From NCBI RefSeq assembly GCF_020075705.1, contig NZ_JAIQUM010000113.1:1-11019 (forward strand): a stretch of 11,019 nucleotides of DNA. The letters run 5' to 3'. This document shows, in pieces, positions 1 to 7,354 of the stretch. The notes below the pieces were generated by a model. The model saw only the letters and a list, made by a program, of their open reading frames with translations, searched no databases and had not been told where the DNA came from. Each line of letters opens with the position of its first letter. Within the stretch, counting starts at the first letter, position 1. The position numbers and the translations under genes were made by a program. Origin of the DNA: Metabacillus rhizolycopersici. GTDB lineage: Bacteria > Bacillota > Bacilli > Bacillales > Bacillaceae.

Positions 1-14
1 TTCGTCGGATCTTT

Positions 15-93
15 ACGGGCAGTTATCTCCCACTTATCTTCTTTGCTTCTCTCGAATCTTGAAGTCGGAGTTTTACTGCCCGTTAAGGTGGGA
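15..93. repeat. Paired inverted arms, possible repeat or IS-end remnant
   Basis: ACGGGCAGT (15-23) is the perfect reverse complement of ACTGCCCGT (75-83), and TCCCAC (28-33) is complementary to GTGGGA (88-93). The two pairs cross rather than nest, so each half more likely folds locally (GGG..CCC and CCC..GGG). No coding sequence is recognisable from 1 to 186. A further 7-bp inverted pair, AGGTTCT (145-151) and AGAACCT (179-185), lies downstream. It could be the end of a palindromic repeat or insertion sequence; the family is not recognised. Confidence 0.4.
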
Positions 94-186
94 TAAATAA
101 GTTGTTTGGAATTGCATCATAATCTGTCATTGAACAGGCCATGTAGGTTCTATGTCTCCATCAAATAGTTTTTGCACCAGAACCTG

Positions 187-215
187 AAAAAGGATCTTCA
201 AATCGAAGATCCTTT
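187..215 (-). terminator. Rho-independent terminator of the broken chorismate mutase gene
   Basis: An 11-bp perfect stem (189-199 with 205-215) closes a 5-nt loop. Read on the minus strand it runs into five T residues (187-191, partly shared with the stem). It begins 6 bp beyond the mutase stop codon at 222-224. The plus-strand side is AT-rich, so it may act in both directions. Confidence 0.75.
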
Positions 216-563
216 AGCTAATTAATTATTTATTTTTGAATGTTGAACCAATTCGTGATTTATAAAACATGAAATCATTGTTCGATACACTTCTTCGATA
301 ATATTGGGATTTACATTATTTTCATTAGCAACGTTTCGAACCTTTTCAATTACTGCATCTACTCTTTTCGGTGCTTTAACATCTTCAGTATCTTTTTTGA
401 ATTTAGCAGCTTGTTCAACAAACCTACTTCTTTCACTAATTAATTTAACGTATTCCGACAGAATTCCCCTTCCTCAAGGAATGCGAAGGGCGTAGCCCAA
501 TGAGTAGGGAGGGGATGATTGTCGGTTGGCGTTAGCCAAAATGTTTATTTTTCAGAACGTTTG

Positions 564-572
564 TGCTATACT
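564..572 (+). promoter_or_regulatory. Extended -10 promoter of the element RNA
   Basis: TGCTATACT is a good extended -10 box (TGn plus TATACT), placed just before the structured part of the element and reading into it. No convincing -35 is seen at 544-550, which an extended -10 can tolerate. The predicted transcript start is near 579. Confidence 0.5.
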
Positions 573-578
573 GGAGTC

Positions 579-809
579 AAACATGCTCTTTGAAAACTGA
601 AGATATGAGGTTTCGACAGGAAGAACGCTCTGTCGTGTAAAATCTTCAAGCCATCAAAGAACTAGCCAACGTGCTAATCTTTGTAGGGCAAGGTCGTGTC
701 CGAATTTACGCCTGTGGAGACCATGTAAGACTTGTTAGATCATTCTGATAAGCAATGGTCATTGAATCAGGAAGCCCCTTCTTCAACGAAGTAAGGAGGG
801 GTCGTTCAC
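579..809 (+). ncRNA. Omega-RNA/HEARO-like structured RNA
   Basis: This stretch of about 230 nt has no ORF but many nested perfect stems: TGAAGAT 598-604 with ATCTTCA 642-648, enclosing CGACAG 614-619 with CTGTCG 630-635; CAAAGA 655-660 with TCTTTG 678-683, enclosing TAGC 663-666 with GCTA 673-676; GACCAT 719-724 with ATGGTC 755-760; and the terminal GGAAGCCCC hairpin ending in GTTCAC. The final hairpin plus GTTCAC is the hallmark of TnpB/IscB transposon right ends, where the RNA scaffold ends and, for TnpB, the guide begins. If it is TnpB-type, the guide would start at about 810 in mutase sequence. If it is IscB/HEARO-type, the guide would lie on the 5' side. The family is inferred from architecture and remembered sequence style, not from a covariance search. 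Confidence 0.6.
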
Positions 810-873
810 CAATTTGATTATCAAGCTTATCAATATTTTCTCTTACCTCTTCTATGCTCTTACACTCTCTCAT

Positions 874-1206
874 CTAAACAGTCTCCTCTCTACTAAGCTA
901 TTGATAATTCAATTTAATTATAATCGTTTACATCTATTGCACTCAAGAACCCAGTCATATCAAAGCTTAAAAATAGATCGAAAATCTTCCTTTACAGTTC
1001 GGAAAAGTGAATTTTGTGAACAAAAAGATTAACAAAGAGTTGAGTAGATCCCTTGCATCAGAACTGACTTATCATTACCATCTTAACTACTGCCTACTTG
1101 GGACTATCTTGCTTTTATTACTTTGACCTAAACACCATTTCCTCTCTGTCTTACCAGTGCATTCGTGTTTGTTTTAGTCTCCAGTATCGTGTTAGATGAA
1201 GATACC
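874..1206. other. Gene-free stretch between the mutase and malic enzyme genes
   Basis: Apart from the mutase ribosome binding site (883-888) and its candidate promoter (917-946), nothing is recognised here. Both strands are interrupted by stops, with no family-like peptide. No clear hairpin plus T-run is seen that would terminate the malic enzyme transcript coming from the right. Confidence 0.5.
917..946 (-). promoter_or_regulatory. Candidate sigma-A promoter of the chorismate mutase gene
   Basis: On the minus strand, TTGAGT (941-946) and a perfect TATAAT (917-922) are separated by 18 bp. They lie about 44 bp upstream of the mutase start codon. Confidence 0.55.
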
Positions 1207-2925
1207 CTATGACAGCATTTTTTCCTTTATAGCCTTTAAGGGACGATAGCTGGGTTCCCACATTGCATCGCGGACAGCCTGAGCAATATCATCTGGTTTT
1301 ACGCGAGCGACACCGTCAATTATTGCGGCTTTAACAACTTCTATCGCCACTGTTTCAGAGATTGTACGAAGATTCTCTACTTGCGGTAATAGAGGCGCCC
1401 CCGGTTGGCTTACATCAATCATGTTTGCTACTGCATCAGCAGCTGCTGTGAACATGCTATCAGTAATCAAGAGAGCTTGGCATACAATCGTTCCAAGACC
1501 AAGACCTGGGAAAATAAGAGCATTGTTAGATTGTCCGATTGCATATACCGTGTTATTGTACGTAACAGGTGCAAACGGACTTCCAGTCGCCACAAGCGCT
1601 CGTCCCTCTGTCCAATTAATTAAATCAACCGGCTTTGCCTCCGCCAATGAGGTTGGATTTGACATAGGCAAAATGACAGGTCTCTCGACGTGGGATGCCA
1701 TCTCTTTCACAATCTCTTCGGTGAATGCTCCAGCAACTGTTGAAGTACCAATTAAGATGGTTGGATGTACTTGTTGAACTACCTCCGTAAGTCCAATCTC
1801 ACCGTTAGAGCTATCGCGTTTCCAATCGGTCACCTCTCCGATTGGCCGTGCATAAGGTTGCTGGAAATCGTGTAATGTATCCATATCGTCAGTAAGTAAA
1901 CCAAATCGATCGATGCACCAAAACCTGCGATTAGCCTCGGCTTTCGATAAGCCGTCACGCACCATAGCGTCACGTATTTGGTCAGCGATTCCAACTCCAG
2001 CAGTGCCTGCACCAAATACTACAATACGGTGTTCACGTAAAGGAATACGTGAGGCACGTACTGCTGCCAATACTGCTGCCAGTGAAACTGCCCCCGTCCC
2101 TTGTATATCATCATTAAATGTGCAGACTTTATCACGATACTTGCCTAAAATATTTCGTGCGTTACTTGAGCTGAAGTCTTCCCAGTGAAGTAAAGCATTT
2201 GGAAATATTCTCGCTACTGTAGTCACGACTGTGTCTATAAACGCATCATACTGCTCGCCTTGAATTCGCGGATGTCGATTACCAATATAGAATGGGTTAT
2301 TAAGTAGGTCTTCACGATTCGTACCTACATCCAATACAACAGGCATAACACAGCTTGGATCAATACCTGCTGCTGCAGTATAGACCGCAAGCTTGCCGAT
2401 GGCAATGTTGATCCCTCCAACTCCCCAGTCACCGATTCCCAAGATACCTTCTCCATCAGTGATTACGATTAACTTGATATCATTTGAATTAGCCCCAAAG
2501 TTGACAAATGCTTCTTCAATACCATGGAGATCGTGAATTGATAAGTAAACTCCGTGTGGACGCCGATATTCATGGCTATAACGCTGAATTGCCTCTCCGA
2601 CTGTCGGCGTATAAACAATCGGCATCATCTCACTTAGATGATCAGTGAAAAGTCGATAAAACAAAACTTCATTACGGTCATGCAAGGCAGACAAACATAA
2701 ATTCTTGCTCAAGTCGTTGGGCTGAGACCGGTATTGCTCATAAGCACGATGAGCCTGTTCTTTCAAAGTCAATACAGCTGGCGGCAGCAGACCCGTTAAT
2801 CCTAACTGTTTTCGCTCCTCCTGTGTGAATGCGACTCCTTTGTTCAACAACGGTGTTGACAATATCTCCGCACCTCGCATAGCTGTTTCAAATTCCCCAT
2901 TAGGAGAAACGATAAATTTACACAT
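1207..2925 (-). CDS. maeA: NAD-type malic enzyme (malate dehydrogenase, decarboxylating)
   Basis: This cytosolic enzyme oxidatively decarboxylates malate to pyruvate and CO2. The 572 residues fit the large SfcA/MaeA class, unlike the short ~400-residue bacterial malic enzymes. Visible motifs are the N-terminal VYTPTVG block (104-110, catalytic Tyr105), the [13 protein letters not shown] block (157-169), Lys178 in AIGKLA, metal ligands in HWEDF (Glu249, Asp250) and FNDDIQGT (Asp273), the NAD-binding GAGTAG loop (305-310), and the MSNPTS and [15 protein letters not shown] blocks near 421-427 and 464-478. The ATG at 2923-2925 follows AAGGGAAGGGA. It lies 115 bp downstream of aspartase with no terminator between, so cotranscription is likely. 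In this context it would drain fumarate-derived malate to pyruvate. NAD rather than NADP preference is inferred from the family. Confidence 0.93.
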   Translation of the reverse strand: MCKFIVSPNGEFETAMRGAEILSTPLLNKGVAFTQEERKQLGLTGLLPPAVLTLKEQAHRAYEQYRSQPNDLSKNLCLSALHDRNEVLFYRLFTDHLSEMMPIVYTPTVGEAIQRYSHEYRRPHGVYLSIHDLHGIEEAFVNFGANSNDIKLIVITDGEGILGIGDWGVGGINIAIGKLAVYTAAAGIDPSCVMPVVLDVGTNREDLLNNPFYIGNRHPRIQGEQYDAFIDTVVTTVARIFPNALLHWEDFSSSNARNILGKYRDKVCTFNDDIQGTGAVSLAAVLAAVRASRIPLREHRIVVFGAGTAGVGIADQIRDAMVRDGLSKAEANRRFWCIDRFGLLTDDMDTLHDFQQPYARPIGEVTDWKRDSSNGEIGLTEVVQQVHPTILIGTSTVAGAFTEEIVKEMASHVERPVILPMSNPTSLAEAKPVDLINWTEGRALVATGSPFAPVTYNNTVYAIGQSNNALIFPGLGLGTIVCQALLITDSMFTAAADAVANMIDVSQPGAPLLPQVENLRTISETVAIEVVKAAIIDGVARVKPDDIAQAVRDAMWEPSYRPLKAIKEKMLS

Positions 2926-3040
2926 ATAATCCCTTCCCTTTTTACATAAGACTTTTATTAATCATCAACTGTGACTTCATTTTGAACGTTTAAGGAGGTG
3001 TTTTGCACAATTGCTTTTCCATCAAAATCATGTATGAGAA

Positions 3041-4480
3041 TTACTCTCTACCAAACAGCGCGGCCCCAGAAATACCTGGGTTTGTCATCTCATAAGGATT
3101 TAAAATAAGATCAAGTTCTTCCTCCGTTAACACATCATTCAATAGGCATAGTTCACGCACGGATTTACCTTCTATAATAGCTTCCCGTGCGATACGTGCT
3201 GCCACTTCATACCCAATATGTGGATTAACAGCAGTAATAATCCCTACGCTTTTTTCCACATACTCTTTTAGACGGTCTTCGTTTGCTTCAATACCTGCCA
3301 GACAGTAGTCTGTAAAGGCACGGAATGCATTGTTCATAATGCTGATGGATTGAAGCAAGTTAAAGACAAGCACTGGTTCCATTACATTTAGTTCCAGCTG
3401 GCCTGCTTCAGAGGCCAAGCAAATTGTATGATCATTGCCGATTACTTGGAAGGCCACCTGGTTAATCATCTCTGGCATAACCGGATTTACTTTTCCTGGC
3501 ATGATCGATGAACCTGGCTGGCGAGCCGGCAATGTGATTTCGCCAAGTCCAGCACGAGGGCCAGAAGCCATTAAACGTATGTCATTCGCGATTTTAGACA
3601 TATTCATCATACATACTTTCAACGCAGCAGAGACTTCTGTATAAGCATCTGTATTTTGTGTCGCATCAACAAGATGCTCCGCACCAACAAGTGGAAGACC
3701 GCTAATATCCGCCAAATACTTAGCCACACTTTCGATGTAGCGAGGGTCTGCATTTAAGCCTGTTCCCACCGCTGTTGCTCCCATGTTCACTTCATATAAA
3801 TGCTGGCGTGATTGTTTAATACGCTTAATATCACGCTCCAACACACGGCTGTATGCTTCAAACTCCTGACCAAGACGGATCGGCACGGCATCTTGAAGGT
3901 GTGTCCGCCCCATTTTAATCACATGGTCGAATTGTTGTGCCTTTTTCTTAAAGACATCAAGCATATACTGCATCGTATTTAACAATTTTTCGAGTAAATT
4001 AAGGGTGGCGATATGAATCGCGGTTGGGAACACATCGTTTGTTGATTGAGACATGTTCACATGGCTGTTTGGACTTAAATTAAGAACATAGTCCCCTTTC
4101 TCTTTTCCAAGCAATTCGAGTGCACGGTTAGCAATGACTTCGTTCGCATTCATATTCATTGATGTACCTGCACCGCCCTGGATTGGATCCACGATAAAAT
4201 GATCGTGCCATTTGCCTTCGATCACTTCATCTGCTGCCTGAACAATCACTTTACCAAGTCCTTCGTACAAACGTTTAGTATCCATATTTGCTAAAGCCGC
4301 TGCTTTTTTCACGATAGCCAACGCTTTAATTAAGTCTTCATGAATACGATAGCCTGTAATCGGAAAGTTTTCGACCGCACGCAATGTTTGGATACCATAG
4401 TATGCATGCACAGGTACTTCTTTTGATCCTAAGAAATCTTTTTCAATACGTACGTTATGATTTATAGTGATTGTTGACAT
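3041..4480 (-). CDS. aspA: Aspartase (aspartate ammonia-lyase)
   Basis: The enzyme converts L-aspartate to fumarate and ammonia. It belongs to the fumarase/aspartase superfamily and normally works as a cytosolic homotetramer. The 479 residues span the full family length. Substrate-site blocks are visible: GGAGTSMNMN (102-111), SQSTND (144-149), GRTHLQDAVP (191-200, Thr193-His194), and the flexible SS loop with signature GSSIMPGKVNP (323-333), in which Ser324 corresponds to the catalytic serine. KMGRTHLQ and the GPRAGLGEI stretch (307-315) favour aspartase over fumarase, and the sequence closely resembles Bacillus AnsB. The ATG at 4478-4480 has a near-perfect AAAGGAGG (4488-4495) upstream. It lies between the carrier and malic enzyme genes on the same strand, forming an aspartate degradation set. 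Confidence 0.95.
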   Translation of the reverse strand: MSTITINHNVRIEKDFLGSKEVPVHAYYGIQTLRAVENFPITGYRIHEDLIKALAIVKKAAALANMDTKRLYEGLGKVIVQAADEVIEGKWHDHFIVDPIQGGAGTSMNMNANEVIANRALELLGKEKGDYVLNLSPNSHVNMSQSTNDVFPTAIHIATLNLLEKLLNTMQYMLDVFKKKAQQFDHVIKMGRTHLQDAVPIRLGQEFEAYSRVLERDIKRIKQSRQHLYEVNMGATAVGTGLNADPRYIESVAKYLADISGLPLVGAEHLVDATQNTDAYTEVSAALKVCMMNMSKIANDIRLMASGPRAGLGEITLPARQPGSSIMPGKVNPVMPEMINQVAFQVIGNDHTICLASEAGQLELNVMEPVLVFNLLQSISIMNNAFRAFTDYCLAGIEANEDRLKEYVEKSVGIITAVNPHIGYEVAARIAREAIIEGKSVRELCLLNDVLTEEELDLILNPYEMTNPGISGAALFGRE

Positions 4481-4500
4481 GGTGTTTCCTCCTTTATTTT

Positions 4501-4532
4501 ACTATCAGAATTTATATCTTAAGGATGATAGT
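4501..4532 (-). promoter_or_regulatory. Inverted repeat in the aspartase leader, possible operator
   Basis: ACTATCA (4501-4507) and TGATAGT (4526-4532) are perfect 7-bp arms around an AT-rich centre, just upstream of the aspartase ribosome binding site. The position suits an operator or mRNA stem affecting aspartase separately from the transporter. No promoter pair is convincing here, and the binding protein is unknown. Confidence 0.3.
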
Positions 4533-4537
4533 ATAAG

Positions 4538-4561
4538 AAAAACTAAGGCTTTCGCCATTAG
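4538..4561 (-). terminator. Rho-independent terminator after the transporter gene
   Basis: On the minus strand the stem CTAA-T-GGC pairs with GCC-TTAG across a GAAA tetraloop (4543-4561, one bulged base) and is followed by five T residues (4538-4542). It lies 37 bp past the transporter stop. It implies that aspartase is read through only partially or has its own promoter. Confidence 0.65.
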
Positions 4562-4597
4562 GACTTAGCTATAATCCAAGTTTTCTAATCAACTAGT

Positions 4598-5869
4598 TCA
4601 TGCTACGTCTGATTGTTTAAATGAATCAACGTAATGGTTTGCTTTTTCTTGGTCAAATTCACCTTCCCACTTTGACATGACAATCGCCGCTAATGAGTTC
4701 CCCACGACATTAACCGCTGTTCTTACCATATCTAAAATACGGTCGATACCGGCAATAAACGCAACCCCTTCCAGCGGCAGTCCCATAGCACCAAGCGTTG
4801 TTAAAATGACAACAAATGACGCCCCGGGAACGCCGGCCATTCCTTTTGACGTTAACATTAATACTAGTAATAACGTAATCTGTTGTGTAATTGATAGATT
4901 AATACCATACATTTGTGCCACGAAAAGTGAAGCAAGTGCTTGATAAATTGATGAACCGTCTAAATTAAACGTATAGCCTGTTGGAATAACAAAAGAAGTA
5001 ATGGATTTCGGACATCCGAATTTTTCCATTTTATCCATAAGCCTTGGTAATACAGCCTCTGAACTTGCCGTTGTAAATGCCAAAATCAGTTCGTCTTTTA
5101 ACACTTTTATGAGAACAAAAATGCTTGTCCCGGACATTTTCGCAATAATCCCAAGAACGACGAACACAAAAAATACCATCGTCACATAAACAGCAAGCAC
5201 TAATTTCCCTAAAGGAATTAATGTTCCAATACCAAATTTAGCAACGGTTACACCAATCAGTGCAAACACACCAAACGGGGCAAACTTCATCACTTGGTTT
5301 GTCACCCAGAACATTGCTTCTAATACACCTTCAAAAAAGCCAAGGACAGGTTTTCCTTTTTCTCCTATTGCCGCAATTCCTAGACCAAACAACACAGAGA
5401 AGAAAATAATCGGCAACAAGTCAGCCTGAGCCATGGATTCAAATATGTTTTTCGGAACAATATGGACAATCGCTTCTGCAAATCCCTGGCTTTCAGCTGT
5501 TTTCGTCGTTTCTTCATATTTTGAAATATCACTTTTTTCAAGATTGCTTGTATCTAAACCAGAACCCGGGTGGAACAAGTTTGCCGCCAGTAATCCAATA
5601 GCAATGGCGATAGTGGTGACAATCTCAAAATAGAGAATGGTCTTCCCGCCTAATTTTCCTAGTTTTTTAATATCGCCAACTCCTGCTATTGAGACTACTA
5701 ATGCAGAAATGACAATCGGGACGACAATCATCTTAATTAAATGAATAAAAATGTCGCCAATCGGCACCATAATGGCCATAGCTGTTTCATTACCGTGAAA
5801 TACAGCACCAACAACAATACCTAGTATAAGTGCAACAAAAATTTGTGTAGCTAATCCAAACTTTTTCAT
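4598..5869 (-). CDS. gltP: Glutamate/aspartate symporter, DAACS family (GltP/GltT type)
   Basis: This is a cytoplasmic-membrane secondary carrier taking up acidic amino acids with protons or sodium. Its 423 residues are full length, with about eight hydrophobic membrane segments starting at residue 7. The re-entrant loop motif TTASSEAVLP (266-275), the TM7 FNLDGSS motif (301-307) and the TM8 block DRILDMVRTAVNVVGN (376-391) are all present. Arg383 in that block matches the arginine that recognises the substrate side-chain carboxylate in the archaeal homologue GltPh (Arg397). This favours glutamate/aspartate over the C4-dicarboxylate specificity of DctA, whose equivalent block differs. The ATG at 5867-5869 has AGGGAGG (5877-5883). 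It is divergent from the sensor kinase gene, with a cre site and tandem repeats upstream. The neighbouring aspartase points to aspartate as the main substrate. Confidence 0.92.
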   Translation of the reverse strand: MKKFGLATQIFVALILGIVVGAVFHGNETAMAIMVPIGDIFIHLIKMIVVPIVISALVVSIAGVGDIKKLGKLGGKTILYFEIVTTIAIAIGLLAANLFHPGSGLDTSNLEKSDISKYEETTKTAESQGFAEAIVHIVPKNIFESMAQADLLPIIFFSVLFGLGIAAIGEKGKPVLGFFEGVLEAMFWVTNQVMKFAPFGVFALIGVTVAKFGIGTLIPLGKLVLAVYVTMVFFVFVVLGIIAKMSGTSIFVLIKVLKDELILAFTTASSEAVLPRLMDKMEKFGCPKSITSFVIPTGYTFNLDGSSIYQALASLFVAQMYGINLSITQQITLLLVLMLTSKGMAGVPGASFVVILTTLGAMGLPLEGVAFIAGIDRILDMVRTAVNVVGNSLAAIVMSKWEGEFDQEKANHYVDSFKQSDVA

Positions 5870-5896
5870 TTAAATTCCTCCCTATGCCATTGTTTT

Positions 5897-5910
5897 TGTT
5901 AACGCTTTCA
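5897..5910. promoter_or_regulatory. Consensus cre site (CcpA operator)
   Basis: TGTTAACGCTTTCA matches the Bacillus cre consensus TGWNANCGNTNWCA at every fixed position. It lies 28 bp upstream of the transporter start codon, at or just downstream of its likely -10, a place where CcpA would block transcription. This suggests that preferred sugars shut down acidic amino acid uptake. Confidence 0.75.
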
Positions 5911-5938
5911 TCATTACGATTGTCCTTAGTTTACAATC
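5911..5938 (-). promoter_or_regulatory. Weak candidate promoter of the transporter gene
   Basis: On the minus strand, GATTGT (5933-5938) and TAATGA (5911-5916) are spaced 16 bp apart. Both hexamers are poor matches to sigma-A, as expected for a promoter that needs an activator. The tandem repeats begin 4 bp upstream of the -35. Confidence 0.35.
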
Positions 5939-5941
5939 AGC

Positions 5942-5976
5942 CCTACTAAAACCTACTGAAACCTACTGAAACCTAC
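5942..5976. repeat. Phased 10-bp direct repeats, likely response regulator operator
   Basis: CCTACTAAAA (5942-5951), CCTACTGAAA (5952-5961), CCTACTGAAA (5962-5971) and a partial CCTAC (5972-5976) form an uninterrupted tandem array, one unit per helical turn. In the transporter reading direction this is TTTCAG-N4-TTTCAG-N4-TTTTAG. Bacillus subtilis GlnL (YcbB) is reported, from memory, to bind TTTTGT-N4-TTTTGT, which has the same geometry. A single TTTCAGTA on the plus strand (6033-6040) may be an extra half-site at the kinase promoter. The position just upstream of the transporter promoter suits an activator. Confidence 0.7.
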
Positions 5977-6025
5977 AAGGGCAAATGGGAAAATTAAAAA
6001 TCTCAGTCAAAACCCTTTCCTCTTT

Positions 6026-6054
6026 TTTACCATTTCAGTACAATGTGTTATGTT
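6026..6054 (+). promoter_or_regulatory. Candidate promoter of the sensor kinase-regulator operon
   Basis: TTTACC (6026-6031) and TATGTT (6049-6054) are 17 bp apart, about 30 bp before the kinase start. A TTTCAGTA half-site (6033-6040) sits in the spacer, so the regulator might control its own gene. Confidence 0.4.
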
Positions 6055-6082
6055 TTTAAATAGTGATTGAGGAGGAACCGTC

Positions 6083-7354
6083 TTGAAAAAGCGTATATGG
6101 ATTTTACTACTGATGATGATTGCGGTGCCTCTTGCTGGTGAATTCAAGTTTTATCCATTCGACGATACATTCAGAGTCAGTATGGGGACGCCCGTCTTTT
6201 TCTTGTTTTTGCTGTGGTGGAGGGGGATTCATCCGAATATTGCAGGTATTTTAACGGGGTTGAGTGTGTTTGTTTTTCGTTTTTTGCTGGCTGTTGGGAT
6301 TCGAGACATATCTGTTGAGGAAGCGATGTATCTTCATTTTCCCGCCTTCTTCTATTACGTAATGTACGCGTTCATATTTCATTGGATGAAATTGAACGAA
6401 CGGCACGATCGACCGTTTATGATCGGTCTTTTAGGGGTAGGGATCGAGCTTTTTGCAAGCGTATCGGAAATGGCGACCCGTTCTTTCCTGGCAAATCAGG
6501 ACATTTCCTTGCTTGCCTTTGAACAACTCGTTTTCATCGCCTTTATTCGAAGCTTTTTCGTTCTCGGCTTTTTTAATATTTTAAAGATTAGAGAAGCAAA
6601 ATTCGCAGAAGAAGAGCAGCGCAGGCAAAAGGAGAAAATGCTGCTTTTTATTTCAAATTTGTATGAAGAATCGGTTCAACTGAAGAAAACGATGCAAAAT
6701 GCGGAAGAAATCACCCGCATGTGTTATGATTTTTATCGCCGGTTAAAATCAGGGGAGAAAGGCGGCGGTGATGCGCAAACGGCGCTGCAGATTGCCGGTC
6801 TCGTGCATGAGATCAAAAAAGATAACCAGCGGATTTATGCGGGGTTGTCGGAACTCATGTCCTCCGAAAATCTGCAGGATTATATGAATATCGAACAGCT
6901 CGGTAACATCATGATCGTGTCCAATAGACGATATGCAGAGTCCCTTCGTAAAGATGTTTCATTTTCCTTGCATGTAGATGGGGACCATCCGCCCTACCAT
7001 GTATATATGGTATTATCATTAATCAATAATTTGTTGGCCAATGCCGTGGAAGCCATTAAAGAAGAGGGATACGTATCTCTGCATGTGAAAAGGAAAGATC
7101 AATTCGTGGAGTTTTGCGTTAGTGACAATGGCCCCGGCATTGCACCGAAGCTGAAGGAAGTCATTTTTACAGAAGGCTTTACAACGAAATTTGATGCGGC
7201 AGGAAACCCTTCGACGGGTATCGGTTTATCGTATGTGAAACAAACTGTTGAAAAATGGGGAGGACATATCAGGCTTATGGATAACTATAAAGAAACCGTA
7301 TTTATTGTAGAACTTCCGATGAATACGATGAAAGAGAAAGGGTTAGCGAGATGA
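6083..7354 (+). CDS. Membrane sensor histidine kinase, GlnK (YcbA)-like
   Basis: The 423-residue kinase starts with TTG, supported by AGGAGG (6070-6075) at 7-bp spacing; no in-frame ATG close by has a comparable site. About six membrane segments fill residues 4-168 (roughly 4-18, 33-48, 51-72, 84-103, 111-135, 147-168), with no large extracytoplasmic sensor domain. A coiled-coil linker follows (170-210). The phosphoacceptor is His242 in LVHEIKKDNQR, the atypical H-box seen in the GlnK/YcbA group. The ATPase domain shows the N-box NNLLANAVEAI (315-325), the G1 box SDNGPG (347-352) and the G2 box STGIGLSYVK (377-386). It overlaps the regulator gene by 4 bp. In B. subtilis, GlnK-GlnL responds to glutamine; the neighbours here suggest aspartate or glutamate as signal, which is inference. 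Confidence 0.88.
   Translation: MKKRIWILLLMMIAVPLAGEFKFYPFDDTFRVSMGTPVFFLFLLWWRGIHPNIAGILTGLSVFVFRFLLAVGIRDISVEEAMYLHFPAFFYYVMYAFIFHWMKLNERHDRPFMIGLLGVGIELFASVSEMATRSFLANQDISLLAFEQLVFIAFIRSFFVLGFFNILKIREAKFAEEEQRRQKEKMLLFISNLYEESVQLKKTMQNAEEITRMCYDFYRRLKSGEKGGGDAQTALQIAGLVHEIKKDNQRIYAGLSELMSSENLQDYMNIEQLGNIMIVSNRRYAESLRKDVSFSLHVDGDHPPYHVYMVLSLINNLLANAVEAIKEEGYVSLHVKRKDQFVEFCVSDNGPGIAPKLKEVIFTEGFTTKFDAAGNPSTGIGLSYVKQTVEKWGGHIRLMDNYKETVFIVELPMNTMKEKGLAR

Larger units (their letters stand above)
449..809 (+). mobile_element. ORF-less IS200/IS605-like (omega-RNA-carrying) element
   Basis: The boundaries come from the mutase gene, whose frame is restored exactly when 361 bp are removed; 450-810 is equally possible because one C is shared. 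The left end carries a foldback between CCGACA (455-460) and TGTCGG (520-525), with an inner GGGC-GTA-GCCC hairpin (488-498). TTGGC-GTTA-GCCAA follows at 526-539. The right end is a CCCC (775-778)/GGGG (798-801) hairpin followed by GTTCAC. There is no target duplication, and the left flank is TTTAA (444-448). In the IS200/IS605 family, single-strand transposition inserts 3' of a short element-specific tetra- or pentanucleotide without duplication, which fits. No transposase or nuclease ORF is present, so any mobility would need proteins encoded elsewhere. Confidence 0.75.
222..873 (-). pseudogene. Chorismate mutase, AroQ class, interrupted by an ORF-less element
   Basis: Two collinear minus-strand pieces encode one short AroQ-type chorismate mutase (chorismate to prephenate, the entry to Phe/Tyr synthesis). 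The first runs from 873 to 810: ATG at 873-871, preceded by GAGGAG (883-888) nine bases upstream, giving MRECKSIEEVRENIDKLDNQ and Ile. The second runs from 449 to the TAA at 222-224 and starts VKLISERSRFVEQAAKF. Joined without 449-809 they give 96 residues, the usual size for monofunctional AroQ. Residues expected in the active site are in place: Arg11, Arg28 (in ISERS), Lys39 and Arg50 (in APKRV). The C-terminal YRTMISCFINHEL helix is also typical. An isochorismate pyruvate-lyase (PchB-like) role cannot be excluded. As it stands the gene is interrupted after codon 21, so it is probably non-functional unless the insert is excised. Confidence 0.85.

Noticed and set aside
304..495. Plus-strand 63-codon ORF
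   Set aside because: It is a shadow of the chorismate mutase C-terminal half on the opposite strand and runs into the element.
814..1032. Plus-strand 72-codon ORF beside the element
   Set aside because: It overlaps the N-terminal exon and promoter of the minus-strand mutase. No ribosome binding site and no family resemblance.
4598..5869. DctA-type C4-dicarboxylate transporter
   Set aside because: The TM8 block DRILDMVRT matches glutamate/aspartate carriers, including the side-chain-binding arginine, rather than DctA.
5942..5976. Tandem repeats as a CRISPR array
   Set aside because: Units are 10 bp with no spacers, and no cas genes are nearby. The position between divergent promoters fits an operator.
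6001..6060. Sigma-54 promoter for the transporter or kinase
   Set aside because: No TGGCAC-N5-TTGC element was found on either strand, and the regulator has no AAA+ domain.
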